Shown here piece after piece: positions 33,398 to 43,704 of a stretch of DNA of 64,000 bases. Position 1 is the first letter of the stretch, and every line of letters starts with the position of its first letter. The position numbers and the translations under genes were made by a program. The notes below the pieces were generated by a model that worked only from the letters and a program-made list of their open reading frames with translations, was not told the origin of the DNA and did no database searches. Source of the stretch: Bacillota bacterium (lineage in GTDB: Bacteria > Bacillota > Clostridia > Tissierellales > Tissierellaceae); assembly GCA_023388495.1 (NCBI GenBank), contig JAEWGC010000037.1:248001-312000 (forward strand), given 5' to 3'.

Positions 33398-33425
33398 TGA
33401 GCCAGAGAAAACCTTCTCTGACTCA
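33398..33425 (-). terminator. Hairpin after ligA
   Basis: CAGAGAA-AACC-TTCTCTG with flanking TGAG/CTCA; no strong T-run, so it may only partly stop transcription into gatC. Confidence 0.5.
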
Positions 33426-33431
33426 CATATA

Positions 33432-35414
33432 TTACAATAACTCCTTCAATCTATCCTCGTTTATTATCTCAATACCTAGTTCTACTGCCTTAGTATATTT
33501 AGAGCCTGGATCTTCTCCTACTATGACATAGTCCGTCTTTTTACTAACAGAACCTGTTACCTTACCACCCATTCTCTCTACCATCTCTTTGATTTCATTT
33601 CTACTAATCCCTTCTATTGTACCTGTAATAACTACAGTTTTATCTGTGAATATAGATTGTTGTACTTCTATTTCTTCAAAATAAGGTTTTACACCTTCAG
33701 ACAATAGTTTATCCAGACTTTCCAATATTTTCTCATCATGGAAAAACTCTAATATACTATTAGCTATAATCTCTCCAATCTCTCCTACTGTTAGCAATTC
33801 TTCAAAGGTCGCCTTTTTTAAATTATCTAAGGATTTAAAATGATTTGCTAAATCATTTGCAGTCTTTATACCTACATTATTTATTCCCAATGCATATATA
33901 AAGGATGCTAAAGCTATATCTTTAGATTTTTCTATGGCGTGGAGCAAATTCTTAGTCTTTCTTTCCTTAAATCCTTCAAGTTTGATTAAGTCCTCATATT
34001 TCACCTCATATATATGAGGTAAATCTACTATATTTAATTCCTCCAAAAACTTCTCTGCTGTTTTTTCACTAAATCCTTCTATATTCATGGCATCACGGCT
34101 AGCAAAATGAACCAGTCTAGATACTAGTTGAGGCTTACAGGACAGTGAATTAGGACAAAATATATGGACCCCATTTTGAATTAACTCCGAATTACAAGCA
34201 GGACATTGAGTAGGTTTTTCTATTTCAAAGGTTTCCTCATCTGTTTCAACAGTCCCTAATATTTCTGGAATAACATCATTAGATCTCCTAATGAGTACTC
34301 TTGAATTTATCCTTACGCCCTTTCTTTCAATATCATCATAATTGTTTAGTGTGGCTCTTCTAACTGTAACTCCTCCAATTTCTACTGGTTCAAGTAATGC
34401 CGTAGGAGTTACCTTAGATGTTCTTCCTACATTCCATACTACCTCTAACAATTTTGTTGTAGTCTCTTCTGCTTCAAATTTATAAGCTATTGCCCATCTA
34501 GGGAATCTATTTGTGTACCCAAGTACTTCTCTAGTTCTTATATCATCTACCTTTATAACTAGTCCGTCTGTTAAAAGATCTAATTTATGTCTTTCTTCTT
34601 TAATTACTTCAATTTCTTTAATTACATCTTCTATCCTTTCAAATTCCTTTGCATATGGAAATACAGGAAACCTATTTTCTTTTAAAAATTCCAATATACT
34701 TCTATGATTATCGAAGGTCTTCCCTTCTATATATCCCACATTATAAAAATAAGCTGTAAGGTTTCTTTCTGCTGTTACTTTAGAATCCAGATTTCTTAAT
34801 GCTCCTGCAGCTGCATTTCTAGCATTTTTAAGAGGCTCTGAAGCAGTCTTGTTATATTCCTCTAATGCAGATAATGGCATTAAACCTTCCCCTTGTACTT
34901 CCATAGTACCTTTAAAGTCTATTTTCATAGGAATAGATTTAATAGTTTTAAGCTGAGGTAAAATAGCCTCCCCAATGGTTCCATTTCCCCTTGTAGCTCC
35001 TTGTACTAAAAATCCATCTTTATAAGTAAGATTTATAGTAAGTCCATCAAATTTATATTCTACTATATATTTAGGATTAGGTAGTTTATCTTCATTAGAT
35101 AAATTATATTCATTTATAATCTTTTTAACTCTATTATCCCAATTAATTAATTCCCCTTCATTTTGACTCTTATCGAGGCTCCATAGCCTTCCTAAATGAG
35201 TATGTTTTTCAAATTTATCAACTAATTCCCCACCTACTCTTCCTGTTGGAGAATATGGATGTATAACGCCAGTTTTCTTCTCTAAATGGACTAATTCATC
35301 ATATAATAAATCATATTCCTTATCTGATACTTTGGGATCATCTAGAGTGTAATAATGATAATTCAAATCATTGATTATCTCTATAAGCTCATCTATTCTT
35401 TTCTCATCATCCAT
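33432..35414 (-). CDS. ligA: NAD-dependent DNA ligase
   Basis: 660 residues in the usual order: Ia domain, adenylation domain with YKFDGL (active Lys), OB fold, a zinc finger with CPAC and FCPNSLSC, helix-hairpin-helix repeats and a C-terminal BRCT (KTVVITGTIEGISRNEIKEM). It seals nicks in replication and repair. Five bases separate it from pcrA. Confidence 0.96.
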   Translation of the reverse strand: MDDEKRIDELIEIINDLNYHYYTLDDPKVSDKEYDLLYDELVHLEKKTGVIHPYSPTGRVGGELVDKFEKHTHLGRLWSLDKSQNEGELINWDNRVKKIINEYNLSNEDKLPNPKYIVEYKFDGLTINLTYKDGFLVQGATRGNGTIGEAILPQLKTIKSIPMKIDFKGTMEVQGEGLMPLSALEEYNKTASEPLKNARNAAAGALRNLDSKVTAERNLTAYFYNVGYIEGKTFDNHRSILEFLKENRFPVFPYAKEFERIEDVIKEIEVIKEERHKLDLLTDGLVIKVDDIRTREVLGYTNRFPRWAIAYKFEAEETTTKLLEVVWNVGRTSKVTPTALLEPVEIGGVTVRRATLNNYDDIERKGVRINSRVLIRRSNDVIPEILGTVETDEETFEIEKPTQCPACNSELIQNGVHIFCPNSLSCKPQLVSRLVHFASRDAMNIEGFSEKTAEKFLEELNIVDLPHIYEVKYEDLIKLEGFKERKTKNLLHAIEKSKDIALASFIYALGINNVGIKTANDLANHFKSLDNLKKATFEELLTVGEIGEIIANSILEFFHDEKILESLDKLLSEGVKPYFEEIEVQQSIFTDKTVVITGTIEGISRNEIKEMVERMGGKVTGSVSKKTDYVIVGEDPGSKYTKAVELGIEIINEDRLKELL

Positions 35415-35418
35415 TATA

Positions 35419-37635
35419 TCACCTCATTATTTCTATAGGAGCAATGGAGAAAAGTAGTCTTTTCAACCCTTCTCCGTCAAAGGATATAACTAATTCCTTG
35501 TCATTATCCCTATCTTTTATTTGAACTATGGTACCAATTCCAAATTTCTTATGTTTTACCTTATCTCCTATATTTACATCTAAGCTTTTGTTGCCTTGAG
35601 GTTTGGGTTGAGCCTGTATAACAAATGGTCTTGGGGCAAAGGTTTCCCTCTTTAAAGGTTCCCTCTTTGTTGTAAGATCCTTTACAGACACTAATTGTTC
35701 TTTGATACTATTTTTTGCCTTTTTCTCTATGGCATCTCCCATTTCCTCTATAAATCTGGAGGGTAATGTATAATTTACATTTCCATAAATAGTTCTTACT
35801 CTTGCATTTGTAATGAATAATAGTTTCTCTGCCCTAGTTACAGCAACATAGCAAAGTCTTCTTTCTTCCTCTAACTCTGATTCGTTGTCTAAAGCTCTAG
35901 TTATAGGGAATAGTCCATCCTCCATCCCCACTAAAAACACTACTGGGAACTCTAACCCCTTTGCACTGTGCACTGTCATCATTGTAACTACATTGGTAGT
36001 ATCAGAGGTTTTATCCACATCTGAAAGTAAAGCTACATTAGCTAAAAATTCCTCTAAATTACTTTCTCCCATTCGCATTTCAAAATCTATAGCAACAGAT
36101 ATAAACTCCTTGATATTTTCAATTCTAGTTTGAGCTTCTATGGTGTCTTCTCTTTCTAACTCTCTAATATATCCAGTTGCATTAATTACTTCTTCTATAA
36201 AATCCTTTACTCCCATTATCTCCTTCATGGCCATAAGCTTATTCATCATCTCTATAAAAGGTCTTAAACTATTTTTCGCCCTGGCATTTAAATCACCTAT
36301 ATTTTCTAAGGATAATAAGGCCCCATAAATAGAATCATTTGTATCTGCTGCAAATTCCTCTAATTTATCTATGGTTGCATTTCCTACCCCTCTCTTAGGC
36401 ACATTTATTATTCTTTTAAGTGAAATATTATCTAATGGATTTTCTAGCACTTTTAAATAGGCAACTATATCCTTTATTTCCTTTCTATCATAGAATTTTA
36501 GCCCTCCTACAATTTTATAAGGAATATTTTTTCTAATAAAGGCATCCTCGAAGGAACGAGATTGAGCATTAGTCCTATAAAGAATAGCACAATCAGATAG
36601 CTTATATCCTTGAGAAAGCAGTCCATCAATTTTATTAGCCACAAATAAAGCCTCATCTTCCGAATCAGGTAGTTCATCATAAAATATAGGCTCCCCTTCA
36701 TGATTATCGGTCCACAGGCTCTTGTCTCTTCTCTCTGAGTTGTGTCTGATTACTTTATTTGCTAAGTTAAGTATATTTTGTGTAGATCTATAATTTTGCT
36801 CTAACATTATAGTTGCGGCATTCTTGAAGTCTTTTTCAAAATCTAGAATATTAGTAATATCAGCTCCTCTCCATGAATACACTGACTGGTCGGGATCCCC
36901 TACAACACATATATTATTATATTTATCCGATAATAGAGTTGTAAGGTCATATTGAACCTTGTTTGTATCCTGATATTCATCTACAAATACATATTTAAAC
37001 TTCCTTTGATAATAATCTAAAACATCAGCGTTAGACTTTAAAAGCTGTACTGTTTTTATTATTAAATCATCAAAATCTAAGGCATTGTATTGCTTAAGCT
37101 TTTCCTGATATAAGGCATATAGTTCGCCTATATTTCTTAGATAAAAGTCTTTATAATTTAGATTTATAAACTTATCTGGATCTGTCATTGAATCCTTTAG
37201 TTTGCTAATTTGAGCTAAAACTGAAGATTCCTTATATGTGTCTTTGTCTAGATTTCTTTCCTTTATACATTCCTTAACTAAAGTTATCTGGTCGTCTCTG
37301 TCATATATTGTAAAGGATCTATTGTATCCAATTTTGTCGATATCACGTCTGAGTATCCTAACGCATATTGAGTGAAATGTCCCCATCCACATATCATCTA
37401 CATTTGTAGATAAAAGTTTTCCAACCCTTTCTTTCATCTCATTAGCAGCCTTGTTTGTAAATGTTATTGCCAAAATATTTCCCGGGAAAATTCTCTTTTC
37501 TTCTATTAAATATGCTATTTTATGAGTAACTACTTTAGTTTTACCTGATCCTGCCCCTGCTAAAATGAGTAAGGGTCCATCTGTATGTAATACAGCTTCT
37601 CTCTGTCTATCATTTAATCCATTTAGGTAATCCAT
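35419..37635 (-). CDS. pcrA: UvrD/PcrA-type DNA helicase
   Basis: 738 residues of superfamily 1: MDYLNGLNDRQREAV, Walker A AGAGSGKT, DEYQDTN, QNYRSTQNIL and VTRAEKLL, then a C-terminal Tudor-like part (DKVKHKKFGIGTIVQI). It works in nucleotide excision repair and rolling-circle replication. A frame of 29 more codons is open upstream, but the ATG at 37635 has AAAGGTG before it and matches the family start. Confidence 0.95.
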   Translation of the reverse strand: MDYLNGLNDRQREAVLHTDGPLLILAGAGSGKTKVVTHKIAYLIEEKRIFPGNILAITFTNKAANEMKERVGKLLSTNVDDMWMGTFHSICVRILRRDIDKIGYNRSFTIYDRDDQITLVKECIKERNLDKDTYKESSVLAQISKLKDSMTDPDKFINLNYKDFYLRNIGELYALYQEKLKQYNALDFDDLIIKTVQLLKSNADVLDYYQRKFKYVFVDEYQDTNKVQYDLTTLLSDKYNNICVVGDPDQSVYSWRGADITNILDFEKDFKNAATIMLEQNYRSTQNILNLANKVIRHNSERRDKSLWTDNHEGEPIFYDELPDSEDEALFVANKIDGLLSQGYKLSDCAILYRTNAQSRSFEDAFIRKNIPYKIVGGLKFYDRKEIKDIVAYLKVLENPLDNISLKRIINVPKRGVGNATIDKLEEFAADTNDSIYGALLSLENIGDLNARAKNSLRPFIEMMNKLMAMKEIMGVKDFIEEVINATGYIRELEREDTIEAQTRIENIKEFISVAIDFEMRMGESNLEEFLANVALLSDVDKTSDTTNVVTMMTVHSAKGLEFPVVFLVGMEDGLFPITRALDNESELEEERRLCYVAVTRAEKLLFITNARVRTIYGNVNYTLPSRFIEEMGDAIEKKAKNSIKEQLVSVKDLTTKREPLKRETFAPRPFVIQAQPKPQGNKSLDVNIGDKVKHKKFGIGTIVQIKDRDNDKELVISFDGEGLKRLLFSIAPIEIMR

Positions 37636-37718
37636 CGCTTCACACCTTTCTAAACATTTGTTTCTTTCTATCCTATTATATATTAATGGATATAAAATTT
37701 CCATCAAAAAAGCAACAA

Positions 37719-38846
37719 TCAAAGATTGCTGCTTTTTGCTTTTACAGAAATTGAATTTTCACTTTCTTTATCAAATAAATAAATATCATCATAACCAAAG
37801 TCAAACTTTAAAATATCTCCTTTTCTCGGTTCTTTCTTTGAATTTACCTTTGTAATTATCTTTTCCTCACCCACTATTAGGTATATAAAGCTTTCTGCTC
37901 CTGCCATCTCTATGGCATCTACTTTTCCTTCTATATAATTTGTATCAACTAAAGGCTCTTCTATAAGGTTTAAGCTTTCTGGCCTTATTCCCATTATTAT
38001 TTTCTTTCCTATATATCCTTTTTCTTCAAGTTCCTTACCTTTTTCTTCATTTAATTTTATTTCTATTTCTTTAGTTTTAAGATAAATTGCATCCTTAACT
38101 TCTTCTACATTTACATTTATAAAGTTCATTTGTGGACTTCCTATGAAGCTTGCAACAAACATATTTGAAGGGTTGTAATAAAGTTCCTTGGGTGTTGCTA
38201 CTTGTTGAATATATCCGTCTTTCATTACTACAATTCTAGTTCCCATTGTCATTGCTTCTGTTTGATCATGGGTTACATATATGAAAGTTGTTTCCAGTTC
38301 GTTATGCAATTTTACTATTTCCATCCTCATTTGAACCCTTAGTTTTGCATCCAAGTTTGAAAGAGGTTCATCCATTAAAAATACTTTTGGATTTCTCACT
38401 ATTGCCCTTCCCAGGGCTACCCTTTGCTGTTGTCCTCCCGATAATGCCTTAGGTTTTCTGTTTAATAAATCTTCTATATCTAATGTCCTTGCAACTTCTT
38501 CTATCTTTTTAGCAATTTCATACTTAGGGACTTTCCTGAGTTCTAGTCCTAATGCCATATTTTCATAAACAGTCATATGAGGATAAAGAGCATAGTTTTG
38601 AAATACCATTGCAATATCTCTATCCTTTGGAGAAATATCATTTACTAATATACCGTCTATATATAGTTCTCCTCCCGTTATTTCTTCTAGCCCTGCAACC
38701 ATTCGAAGTGTTGTTGATTTTCCGCAGCCAGAAGGTCCTACTAATACAATAAACTCCTTATCCTCTATATCAAGATTAAAATCTTTAACCGCCTTAACAT
38801 TTCCTTTATATGTCTTTTCTATATTTTTAAACAACAGCATTCCCAT
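37719..38846 (-). CDS. Sugar-type ABC importer ATPase (MalK/UgpC-like)
   Basis: 375 residues: Walker A GPSGCGKST, Q-loop, signature LSGGQQQRVALGRA, Walker B VFLMDEPLSNLD, then a C-terminal TOBE/regulatory domain (about 240-375). It powers CUT1 importers. Here it closes the RiPP operon and overlaps the preceding membrane-protein gene by 20 bases. MalK-type ATPases can serve several permeases, so it may also energise others. Confidence 0.88.
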   Translation of the reverse strand: MGMLLFKNIEKTYKGNVKAVKDFNLDIEDKEFIVLVGPSGCGKSTTLRMVAGLEEITGGELYIDGILVNDISPKDRDIAMVFQNYALYPHMTVYENMALGLELRKVPKYEIAKKIEEVARTLDIEDLLNRKPKALSGGQQQRVALGRAIVRNPKVFLMDEPLSNLDAKLRVQMRMEIVKLHNELETTFIYVTHDQTEAMTMGTRIVVMKDGYIQQVATPKELYYNPSNMFVASFIGSPQMNFINVNVEEVKDAIYLKTKEIEIKLNEEKGKELEEKGYIGKKIIMGIRPESLNLIEEPLVDTNYIEGKVDAIEMAGAESFIYLIVGEEKIITKVNSKKEPRKGDILKFDFGYDDIYLFDKESENSISVKAKSSNL

Positions 38847-39735
38847 CCAATTCCCCTCCTTCTATTTGTAATTTATTCGAGTCTTTTTCCTCTACCTTAA
38901 ATTTCTCTCTTATATAGCTTATTGAAACTGATAATAGTGCTATTAGCAAAGCCACTGATTTCACAAAATACTTTTTTGATATTTCCATAAGATTTATATA
39001 TATCTCTCCATATCCTCCAGCTGTTTTCCCGTATTCCTCTTTAAATACATTTCCAATATTAGAATAAAATTGGAAATCAAATATATCCTCGGGAGGTAGA
39101 AACCTACTTGGAGTTGATAATTTAAATTCTAAGATTAGCCTTAACAAGAATACCCAAAGGAATATCAGCAAAACTAATTTCAGTATTTCTAACAATACCA
39201 TTGTCAGGTTTTCTAAAAGAAATTCTTTTCCATATTTTCTTTTTGTCCCTATTTTATATCTTTTTATATTTAATTTTACAGATCTTATTAGATAAACTGC
39301 AAGAAATATTAACACTGCAATTTCAAATAGAAATATAAATCCGTAATAGTATTTTTGTAGATTTTTTTTTGATTCTGTAAAATCTACAATTTTTATTTTT
39401 TCTTGTTCTTCCTTTGAAATTATTTGTATGTCCTCAAGAAACCTTTCTTTTATAAAGTTTTTTCTGCTTGTATCTTTAGGCTTGAACTCAAGACTATAAA
39501 ATGTTTTTTCTTCAGTTTCAGACATTATGTATTTTTCTTGTATTATATCTCTTCCATCTATTAGCTTTTGATAGATTTCGTTTTTTTCTTCAAATATTAT
39601 TTCAATTTTTGAAGGAAAGTTTTCTGATTCCTTTTTTATATTTCTTTGCTTCAAAAATAGTAAAAGGGTTAGAACTGATAATAATATTATTAAAATTATT
39701 TTTATTTTACTGTTTCCTTTTCTTATATTCTTCAT
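38827..39735 (-). CDS. Membrane protein of unknown function in the ABC/RiPP operon
   Basis: 302 residues. Four hydrophobic segments are near 10-28, 125-150, 165-195 and 245-270, with an extracytoplasmic Glu/Lys-rich part at about 30-125. No family recognised. The preferred start at 39735 lies 6 bases after the permease stop with AAGGTG upstream; an earlier in-frame start would overlap the permease gene. Its fixed place between permease and ATPase suggests it belongs to the transporter. Confidence 0.6.
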   Translation of the reverse strand: MKNIRKGNSKIKIILIILLSVLTLLLFLKQRNIKKESENFPSKIEIIFEEKNEIYQKLIDGRDIIQEKYIMSETEEKTFYSLEFKPKDTSRKNFIKERFLEDIQIISKEEQEKIKIVDFTESKKNLQKYYYGFIFLFEIAVLIFLAVYLIRSVKLNIKRYKIGTKRKYGKEFLLENLTMVLLEILKLVLLIFLWVFLLRLILEFKLSTPSRFLPPEDIFDFQFYSNIGNVFKEEYGKTAGGYGEIYINLMEISKKYFVKSVALLIALLSVSISYIREKFKVEEKDSNKLQIEGGELDGNAVV

Positions 39736-39740
39736 TTTAT

Positions 39741-40979
39741 TCACCTTGCCCTTCCTTCTACTACTCTTACATTCATTCCTTCTCTTAGAGGTTTTGTTGT
39801 CCATTTTATTACTTCCGAATCATATGGAAGGACTCCTATAATTGCTGTTTCATATCCATTTGTCGCTTCTATTTTCACATTTATTTTCATTAGCTGTTCT
39901 CTTTTTCTTAGTGATTTTTCTTCAGTTATTACATAGATCACATCTTCTCCTTCTCTATAAATTGCACTGTCTGGTATTATGATACTGTAACTACCTAATG
40001 GTTGACTTTTTTCATCAAAAGGGTCTTTTGCTATCTCTCCTCTTCTTGTTTTTGTCACTTCGACTTCTGGTGTCATAATATAGGAAACTTTTTGTGTGAT
40101 TAAGGTAAGAGATATCATTGCTACCATAAATATTATTATTCCTTTTCCTACTTTTTGTTTTTGGGTTGTCTTTTCTCTTACGTTGTTTATGTTGACTATT
40201 TTTCCATTTCCTTCTAAACCCGATGATAGACTTATTCCCTGCGTTAGATCTTCATAGGAAAATTGATATAAAAGTAAGGGCAATATACTGAATATTGTTC
40301 CTGCTGCAAATGATATTTCTGTGAATTCTCCAGTTGAATTTAAAATAACTGATAGTGGCATATAATATTTGTCTTTCATAAAGACTAATGGTTGTTCTAC
40401 CATTGACCAGTAGTTTATAAATAGTAGAACTACAAGTGCAGGTATTATTGAACGACATAATGGCATTATTATTTTTAGAAATAGTTTAAATTCGCTTAGT
40501 CCATCTATCATTCCAGCATCATATATTTCTCTGTTCATTTTTTTCATATATTGTACCATTAGAAATGTTCCGAAGGTTGAGAACATATTTGGTAGCATTA
40601 CTGCACTTGGACTATCTATTATGCTTAATGCCTTTAAAGTTAGATATTGTGCTACCAGAGTTGCTTGAAAAGGCATTAGCATTAAGACTATGTACAGCCA
40701 ATATAGAAACCCTTTTCCTGTAAATTTGAATCTTGTAAATCCATATGCTGACAATAAACTTATAGGAATATTTATCCCAATTATTGCAAAGGTATAGATT
40801 ATGGAATTCCAAAACCCTCTGAAAAAATCTTCAGTTTGAAATAAAACCTTTCCGTATTGTATTAGGCTGAATCCTCCATCATAGCTTTTGAAGGAATTTA
40901 ATATCATTATTATCATAGGAAGAAGACATATTATTGATATAAGATAAATTAAGATATTTTTAAATAATTTTTTTATCAT
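39741..40979 (-). CDS. MalG-like permease with C-terminal extracytoplasmic extension
   Basis: 412 residues. The first 260 are a CUT1 permease with the EAA loop DAGMIDGLSEFKLFLKIIMP and six helices. The rest is unusual: an extra helix (GKGIIIFMVAMISLTLITQ, about 270-290) and a soluble beta-rich domain ending in TTKPLREGMNVRVVEG. That domain resembles the end of membrane-fusion adaptor proteins by its strand pattern. Standard MalG proteins are about 280 residues. The fusion could present a docking domain outside the membrane. Confidence 0.8.
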   Translation of the reverse strand: MIKKLFKNILIYLISIICLLPMIIMILNSFKSYDGGFSLIQYGKVLFQTEDFFRGFWNSIIYTFAIIGINIPISLLSAYGFTRFKFTGKGFLYWLYIVLMLMPFQATLVAQYLTLKALSIIDSPSAVMLPNMFSTFGTFLMVQYMKKMNREIYDAGMIDGLSEFKLFLKIIMPLCRSIIPALVVLLFINYWSMVEQPLVFMKDKYYMPLSVILNSTGEFTEISFAAGTIFSILPLLLYQFSYEDLTQGISLSSGLEGNGKIVNINNVREKTTQKQKVGKGIIIFMVAMISLTLITQKVSYIMTPEVEVTKTRRGEIAKDPFDEKSQPLGSYSIIIPDSAIYREGEDVIYVITEEKSLRKREQLMKINVKIEATNGYETAIIGVLPYDSEVIKWTTKPLREGMNVRVVEGRAR

Positions 40980-40990
40980 CTTTATCTCCC

Positions 40991-41833
40991 CTATTCTTCT
41001 AAAAATTTCTTTTGAAAATTTAAAAAGAGCGATACTAGGATAGATATTCCTGTTACCAATATAAAAGCTGCAGTACTTAGTCTCTGATAGTTTAGCTTTA
41101 GAAAATTATTGTTCATAAAATGTTGTAGTAAATATACTGTGTTTGGCGGATAGTTTCCGTAAAGCCCATAGGCTTCTCTAAACATTTGGAATGAATTTAT
41201 TGTGCTGAATATTACAACGAAAAATATTATTGGTGCAATTAAAGGTACTACTACTTTAAGGGAATATTTTAGCTTTGAATTTGAATCTAGGAGAAATGCT
41301 TCTTTATATTCCTTTTCAAGTGATGAGATTGCACCTGTGAAAATCACAATCATATACCCCATGTTTTTTATTATAAAAATGAAAATTAAAAGTGCCATTG
41401 CATACCTTTCTCCTAAGAAATCTACTGTATTTCCTCCGAATGATTGTATTATTTTATTTACAATTCCTCCATTATCAAATAATACTTTCCAACCCATAAG
41501 TGCCGATGCAACGGGAACGATTATAGGAGAAAGCATTGCCCATCTTGGAAATGCATAAAGCTTATCTGACATCAATAAACTTAAAAACAATGATATTAAA
41601 GTAATTGACGGAACACCTATTAAAATAAATATTAATGTGTTTTTTGTCGCCCTCTCAAAAGTTGGGTTTCCAAATAAATCCCTGAAGTTTTCAAACCAAA
41701 CAAATTGAACATCTGTTATCCCTTTTGTAAAAGTATAATAAAGGCTCATTAAAAACGGGATAATATAGAATAGAAGAACTCCAATTAAACCTGGAAGAAT
41801 GAAAACCCAGGCTTTTATTTCCCACTTTTTCAT
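40991..41833 (-). CDS. MalF-like permease
   Basis: 280 residues, six helices, EAA loop EKEYKEAFLLDSNSKLKYSL. First permease of a CUT1-type importer. Its start overlaps the region just behind the exporter stop with no gap, so it is coupled to the ABC exporter gene. Confidence 0.86.
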   Translation of the reverse strand: MKKWEIKAWVFILPGLIGVLLFYIIPFLMSLYYTFTKGITDVQFVWFENFRDLFGNPTFERATKNTLIFILIGVPSITLISLFLSLLMSDKLYAFPRWAMLSPIIVPVASALMGWKVLFDNGGIVNKIIQSFGGNTVDFLGERYAMALLIFIFIIKNMGYMIVIFTGAISSLEKEYKEAFLLDSNSKLKYSLKVVVPLIAPIIFFVVIFSTINSFQMFREAYGLYGNYPPNTVYLLQHFMNNNFLKLNYQRLSTAAFILVTGISILVSLFLNFQKKFLEE

Positions 41834-43600
41834 TTAAATCATCTCCTCAACAATATTTCCACCTACATTTCTAAATAATTCGCAATAAAGTTTACTATTC
41901 TGAATTAGATAATTATGATCTCCTCTTTCTGCTACAACTCCTTCATCTATCAAAAATATTTCATCACTTTCTATAATTGAGGATACTTTATGACTTATAA
42001 AAATTACTACAGAATTCTCACTTAATTCCTTTATGATAGATACTACAAGTTTTTCAGATTTTCCGTCCAGATTTGAGGTCACTTCATCAAAAATATAAAT
42101 TTTAGTATTTCTTAACAGTGCACGGGCAATACTAAGCTTTTGTTTTTGTCCACTTGAAAATGTTGATGCTCCCTCTCCAATTACAGTTTCATATTTTTCA
42201 GGAAGTGTATTTATATACTCATCCAAATCAACCTTTTTGCAGATATCAATTACCTCTTTATCACTTACATCAGGATTAGCAAATTTTATATTATTTAATA
42301 TAGTATCATTAAAGAAAAAATCTTCTTTTTGTACATAGGTTATATTTTTTCTTAATCTCTCTTTAGGTATATCTCTATAGTAATCTCCATTAAGCTTTAA
42401 TTCACCATAATTAGTATCGTATAATTTGACCAACAATTTTGCAATTGTACTTTTCCCGCAGCCATTCTTCCCCACAAAACTATAAAATCCAAATGATGAT
42501 ATTTTAAATGAAAAATTATTTAAAACCGGTTTATCCTTTTCACTATACTTAAAACAAATATCCTTTCCTTCAATGTCTACATTTTTTAAAGGAAAATCAT
42601 TCTCTGAAAGCACTTTTCCCTCGCTACTCTGAGACATAATTTCATTTATTCTGTTTAAAGATATCATAACCTTCTGTTTACTTATGTTCAATCCCAAAAC
42701 TTCTGATATAGAAGAAAAGAGATTACTTATATATGTGTTAAATGAGACCATTGTTCCTATTGTCAGTAAATTTGACCTTATTAAAACAGCAGACAAATAT
42801 ATTACATATAATGAAGAAATAACAGTTATTAAAGTATTCAAAAGATCAACTGTATTATTTAAAAAAATTGACCTTTTAAAAATTTTAAAATCTGCTGAGA
42901 TAAAGCTTCTAAATTTCTCATTCACAGAATCTTCAAGCATATAGCTTTTAATCCCTATATTATTTGAAAATATTTCATTTTGAAAACCATAATATTTATC
43001 GTTATATTCCTTTTTTCTCTTTGCCAACTCTTTAAAATATCTTCTTGACATAAATGTCACTGCAAAAGAAGCAGGAATATAAAAAATTGCCACTGAGGTT
43101 AATTGAGTTGAAATCTTGAAAACAAAATATAATGAGACACATATATTAACCAATATATGCAAAGAACTCGTAATAACATTTATGCAAAATGAAACGATTT
43201 CATCAGAATCTCCAGTTAAACGATACATAAATTCCCCTGTATCATATTTATCATAAGCCTTTGTTTTAAGCCTTACTATTTTATCAAACATATTCCTCTG
43301 AACATTTTTGGATACCCTAAAACTTAAGGTCTGGCCTAAATAGTCTTCATAAATCCCTAACAAAGCTGTAAACACTGTTACAACAAAATATATGGCAATC
43401 AGCTTTATTAAATATTCCATATTTGAAAAAGAAATTCCATCAATCATTTCACCATATAAATAGGGATTTATATTCTTTATAACGGTTCCGCCGAATATCA
43501 TCAAAACCAAAAATATCAATTTGTTTTTTTCTGGAGAAATGTATTCTTTAATAAAATCATTTAATTTTCCATTATCTTCTTTATTCTTATTAGATTTCAT
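41834..43600 (-). CDS. ABC exporter for RiPP (no C39 peptidase)
   Basis: 588 residues with six membrane helices (about 25-310) and a nucleotide-binding domain with Walker A GKNGCGKST, signature FSSGQKQKLSIARALL and Walker B IYIFDEVTSNLD. The N-terminus starts directly with a basic soluble stretch and TM1, so the C39 leader peptidase found in LanT proteins is absent. It probably moves one of the two peptides across the membrane, with cleavage by another protease. Length is usual for a half-transporter that dimerises. Confidence 0.85.
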   Translation of the reverse strand: MKSNKNKEDNGKLNDFIKEYISPEKNKLIFLVLMIFGGTVIKNINPYLYGEMIDGISFSNMEYLIKLIAIYFVVTVFTALLGIYEDYLGQTLSFRVSKNVQRNMFDKIVRLKTKAYDKYDTGEFMYRLTGDSDEIVSFCINVITSSLHILVNICVSLYFVFKISTQLTSVAIFYIPASFAVTFMSRRYFKELAKRKKEYNDKYYGFQNEIFSNNIGIKSYMLEDSVNEKFRSFISADFKIFKRSIFLNNTVDLLNTLITVISSLYVIYLSAVLIRSNLLTIGTMVSFNTYISNLFSSISEVLGLNISKQKVMISLNRINEIMSQSSEGKVLSENDFPLKNVDIEGKDICFKYSEKDKPVLNNFSFKISSFGFYSFVGKNGCGKSTIAKLLVKLYDTNYGELKLNGDYYRDIPKERLRKNITYVQKEDFFFNDTILNNIKFANPDVSDKEVIDICKKVDLDEYINTLPEKYETVIGEGASTFSSGQKQKLSIARALLRNTKIYIFDEVTSNLDGKSEKLVVSIIKELSENSVVIFISHKVSSIIESDEIFLIDEGVVAERGDHNYLIQNSKLYCELFRNVGGNIVEEMI

Positions 43601-43667
43601 CTTAATTCTTTTCTCTCCTTGCTCATATTTTAAATTTCCTTATTCATCTATCTAAAATATGTCTGTA

Positions 43668-43697
43668 GCCCTGCAAGCCTTTTAAAACTTGCAGGGC
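43668..43697 (-). terminator. Hairpin between SBP and exporter genes
   Basis: Arms GCCCTGCAAG and CTTGCAGGGC around a 10-base loop; same stem as 46091-46120. No T-run, so it may be a partial stop or an RNA-stability element. Confidence 0.6.
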
Positions 43698-43704
43698 CCT
43701 ATAT